A program made the position numbers and the translations under genes. Shown piece after piece: positions 60,568 through 64,000 of a stretch of DNA of 64,000 bases. The notes below the pieces were generated by a model. It was given only the letters and a program-made list of their open reading frames with translations, searched no databases and had not been told where the DNA came from. Source of the DNA: Trichosphaerium sp. ATCC 40318 (taxonomy: Eukaryota > Discosea > Flabellinia > Trichosidae). Location of the stretch: assembly GCA_038496445.1 (NCBI GenBank), contig JALMLS010000483.1, positions 52,446 to 116,445 of the forward strand. The letters run 5' to 3'. Position 1 is the stretch's first letter. Each line of letters opens with the position of its first letter.

Positions 60568-61913
60568 ATGTTACAAAACGGTATGAAAAAAAATTGTGTT
60601 GATGACATTACTCTACAAAAAGCAAAAAGAGTCAAGGACCTTAATACACACGTACGTAAAGACCCGTTAAGACGGAGGAGATTGTGTTATATTTTATTAA
60701 TAATTTGCCTTCGTTTTCAGGCTAAAGCAATGGAAGAATTCATGCGGAGTATTAGACCTCTCAGTGAGTGTCCGGAGAGCCTTGCGCGCAAATTAGAAGT
60801 CGTGTCAAATTTTTTGACAGGGGACGTAAGCGAGGTGCGATGAGGATAGCAAGGATGTAATTAAATAACGTCTGAGCACCTTATACTTAAACGAGCAAGC
60901 AAGCCTCAAAATTAATACAACTTTTTTTTTTAGGCTTCAGCAAACGATTTTAAAACAAAAGTATCAACAGCGCATGCGCTTACAAAGTTTAACAACGGGT
61001 GTCAAAGTATAAAGTGTCATGTCAAACAAACAACCTCAAATCGCACAGATCAATCCTGCCTTCCTTCTGAAGAATGTTACATGGATATACTTGCATCTCA
61101 AGTACTTTATATGTTCCACATGCAAGTCTCAACGAGCAAAGGTACCTTTTAAAGAAATTTTTTTTTGATCACGTGATGGCCGTTATTCAATTAAATATTT
61201 CTTCAAAACAGCAAAACTCAACTGTTTGGTAAAGTTTTTTATTCTTTGTATTCTCTTTCGCTTTCTTTTGCTTTAACTGCACTTTCAGATAGCAGGAAGC
61301 GAAAAACATGTACAGAGTCAACAGAAGAAGCCAGTGAAAGCGAAAAAGAAGGTAGTGATAAAGAAGACACAACAACGGAGGAACCACCTAGAAAAAGATG
61401 CAGACGGTTGGTGCTAGGACCAAGAAGAATCAAACCAGATGACTACAAACCACCAAAAACCAACTCCGCGCGTACGTACACCCGAAAATAATTTTTGTTA
61501 TTAGTTCAGTTTTTTCCGTTCATTCCGTTTGACACTAGTAGTCACGTGAACGAACTAAAAACAGACACAAAATAACCTGAGTTTTCGAAAAAAAAAAAAA
61601 AGTTTAAAAAACGGTTTTGACATGTCACATATTTTACCATGCTCTCACTAACCTTTTTATAGAATCGTCAAGGCCTAAGCGAAACTCACTACCAAAAGCC
61701 GCCGTTGAAAAACTTCGTCTGTGGTTTTATACGCATTCGGACTTTCCTTACCCTACAACGAATGAAAAACACCAGCTAGCAAGCGATACTGGTCTTACAA
61801 GCAAGCAAGTTAATTATTGGTTTACAAACGCTCGACGTCGCATTTGGAGTAAAAAAGGTCCTCCAAACGCCAACGAGAAGCCAAGTAGTAAGAAGGGGAA
61901 GAAGGCTCAGTAG
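60568..61913 (+). CDS. TALE-class homeodomain transcription factor
   Basis: Exons: MLQNGMKKNCVDDITLQKAK from 60568 (donor GTACGT), MEEFMRSIRPLSECPESLAR, ANDFKTKVSTAHALTKF with several Cys, DSRKRKTCTESTEEASESEK (acidic/basic region), and the last exon with the homeodomain. That domain reads LPKAAVEKLRLWFYTHSDFP, YPTTNEKHQLASDTGLTSKQ, VNYWFTNARRRIWSK. The PYP triplet in the loop between helices 1 and 2 is the three-residue insertion defining TALE (KNOX/Meis/Pbx class), and WFxNxRRR is recognition helix 3. The tail is Lys-rich (SSKKGKKAQ) with TAG at 61911-61913. It is a sequence-specific DNA-binding regulator in the nucleus. The region before the homeodomain may hold a partner-binding domain I cannot identify. 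Confidence 0.92.
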
Positions 61914-62385
61914 ACTACAAAAAAAAAGAACCAAAAAAAAGTGTCAAAATAGTGTATTGTATTAGTATTAACGTAACCTGGCGTACTTGCAGTGTCTTTT
62001 GAGCCAAAACCTTTTTTTTTTTGAGATAAAAGACCCAATAAGGTCAAAATGAAATAGTAGAGTTGACACTCACGCGAGACAACACCATGAAGAGATATAG
62101 ACAAAAAATTGTGATAAAGTCTCCTAGTTTTCGATATCATCTGCCGTTGAACCTACGTAGGGAACAAAATAACCGCGAAGAACAAATTTTGTAACGTTAC
62201 CGCCAGTTTCAAACGATTTTAACGGCCGAACATCACTTTAGCACTCAGTTCAACGGTAATAACTTAGCACATACTCATAATGTTATTCTGAGCGTAATGA
62301 AATGAGATAACTTAACAGGTCCCCAAAATTAAGCGCCTTTTTTTTCAAATTTTTACCGTTAGACTTTATTTGTTTGGGATGCGAA
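61914..62385. other. Intergenic region, no gene seen
   Basis: About 470 bp between two plus-strand genes. No supported feature. Confidence 0.4.
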
Positions 62386-64000
62386 ATGACTTCTGTGGCT
62401 GCTGTAGATAAAGAGAACAACCCAAACGTAAGAAGAAAAAAGAAGCTATCAAAACAAGATGCGCAATTTTGGTGGCTACAAGTGCGAGAGATGCTAGTAA
62501 ACAAGACACGCATAGATTTCAATGCCGCTATAAAAAAAATTGAAGAGGCCTTAGAGCACATTAAAGTGCGCGATTACGAGAACTCTAGCTTTATGCGCAT
62601 TATGCTTATGCTTGCGAAGTGCCAGATTGAGTACGCAACGGTTTTATTGGATATTGTATTTAAAACTGTCCTTTAACGCCGTTTTATAGGCTAAACTACA
62701 GAGATCTCGCAATGCAGACGTACAAAATGATAGAAAAACACCAACCTTCCTCAACTTTTTTTTACGTGAACTTTGGCAAGTTTCACTACCTCGAAGGTAC
62801 TAGAACTGGAAAAAAAATAAATACAACAGTTGGCGGGTTTTTTAAAAACCTTTTTGTTTTTTTCGACTTGCTCGTTTTTAAAGTCTCCAAATCTTACTAT
62901 TACTTAGGAAACGTTGAAGAGGCGCGAAAGGTCCTCGTAGCAGGCACTAAAAAAGCTTCTGGATCAGATAAGCATTTTGCCGAAACACTCCGATCAATAT
63001 GCAAGACAAAGGATCCAGGACTTCTTCCATACCTACCTGAACGCTATAAATTAATAACAGAAGCAGTAAGAATGCCTAAGAAAACACGAGCGCAAATGGC
63101 TAAAAAGAATGCTCAAAAACACCGTGCTGCTCTCCAAGATGTATCAAATGGAGCAGGAGCAGGTCAAGGCTCTTCACATGCGCCGAGGAAGCCAGGGAGA
63201 CCTTCAACAAGCAGTTTAAGGTCAAAGTATGCACCAAAGCAGTACACTTTCAAACCTAGACAAAGTAGCACTCCAGTGCTTCCAGCAGGTCATAACCCGC
63301 TCGCTCCATCTTCCTCCTCTCGTGGTTACGTAAAACGAAGTAGATTACGTGTGAACACTTTTGGTACGATAACCTTTTTAGTTATTTACGATTCCTGTTT
63401 TTCTTCTTTTTTTTTTTGTTGACAAGCACGTGGGTGTAGTATTTGCACCAAAATAAAAACACGTCTCGATTACGTACTAACTGATTTTATTTAGGCACAG
63501 GCGCATTTTCTGGAGGTGCTAGACGGTTAACTCAAGAACCTAAACCGGAAACAGAAAAAGAGCCTGAAAAACTTGTTGCTTCCACAACACCGAGTACGTA
63601 GCTCTTTGTCACTTTTCTTTTGGCGAGGCGTTTTTTAAAGAAAACACGTTTGAGCGCCTCATGCTTCACCTCAGCGCCAATCTTTCTAATATTTTTTGTA
63701 GAAGCAAAAACAGTTTTGGACAAGCATTCTATTGGGCCCATGGATCATCATACACCATCATCACATCAACGTGATGAAATCATGGCTGATGTGCCTACGG
63801 AATCAGAAACAAGTCCTATGGCTATAGACTCACAAGAGGCACCTATTGTGTCACCACCAACACCTGTATCAATTTCACAAAGTACGTTTCTTTCTTTTGT
63901 TTACTTCTTCCATTGGCTTACGTTTACTGTTTGTTTCTTACAATTCCATTAGAACCATGGTGCTCAACACCTGTACATTCTGTTGTTGCAGCGATGGCAA
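62386..64000 (+). CDS. N-terminal part of an Mps1/Bub1-like spindle-checkpoint protein, continues past the window
   Basis: Start MTSVAAVDKENNPNVRRKKK at 62386. The first exons encode a TPR-like helical domain: QFWWLQVREMLVNKTRIDFN, KIEEALEHIK, RIMLMLAKCQIELNYRDLAM, STFFYVNFGKFHYLEGNVEE, ARKVLVAGTKKASGSDKHFA. This is the pattern of the N-terminal TPR of Mps1/TTK, and more distantly of Bub1/BubR1, which targets the protein to kinetochores. A long disordered Ser/Thr/Pro-rich stretch follows (SSHAPRKPGRPSTSSLRSKY, PVSISQ). The kinase domain expected for Mps1 or Bub1 would lie outside the window, so the identity rests on the N-terminus alone. Donors GTACGC, GTACTA, GTACGA, GTACGT and GTACGT. Confidence 0.65.

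Overview
The window is nuclear DNA of a compact, AT-rich unicellular eukaryote. Almost every gene is broken by short introns (mostly about 40-150 bp), both strands are densely packed, and translation uses the standard stop codons. I cannot name the species. A TKL kinase fused to a C-terminal SH2 domain (SHK type, best known from Dictyostelium), a Reeler-domain GPI protein, TALE homeodomain, FBXO3-like and mitochondrial mL49 genes point to an amoebozoan or opisthokont-related protist; this placement is inference. Gene models were spliced by hand, so outer limits are firmer than internal exon borders.

Layout. 1-8.2 kb: 3' end of an unknown gene, a Reeler/GPI surface protein and a TARBP1/TRM3 tRNA ribose methyltransferase. 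8.5-16.2 kb: an FBXO3-type F-box/SUKH/ApaG protein, a decayed tandem duplication, mitochondrial glutamyl-tRNA synthetase and a small Cys/Pro-rich protein. 16.9-25.1 kb: an F-box/LRR gene, gene relics, a sugar-phosphate translocator divergent from a Thg1-like polymerase, and an SLC43-like MFS transporter. 25.5-37 kb: the SHK kinase, an SLC19-type vitamin transporter, a histidine phosphatase, a GPI-anchored surface protein and a multi-pass membrane protein. 37.4-48.8 kb: a large unknown gene, a secreted EGF/GH43-like protein, an ankyrin protein, mL49, TRMU and an abundant-looking type I membrane protein. 49.1-55.2 kb: damaged F-box/LRR, F-box/ankyrin and ubiquitin-like sequences around a small secreted Cys-rich peptide. 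55.5-64 kb: an unusual beta-propeller/RasGAP/peroxiredoxin-like fusion, a TALE homeobox gene and the N-terminal part of an Mps1/Bub1-like checkpoint gene.

Themes. Four genes act on tRNA (TARBP1, EARS2, Thg1-like, TRMU), and EARS2, TRMU and mL49 serve mitochondrial translation. Ubiquitin-ligase adaptors of the F-box class recur, several of them broken. Two window-wide sequence signals stand out: 5' splice sites are mostly GTACGN rather than GTAAGT, and the palindromic hexamer CACGTG is several-fold over-represented, largely in introns and intergenic DNA. The strongest candidate for something undescribed is the propeller/RasGAP/peroxiredoxin-like fusion at 55.6-59.5 kb.
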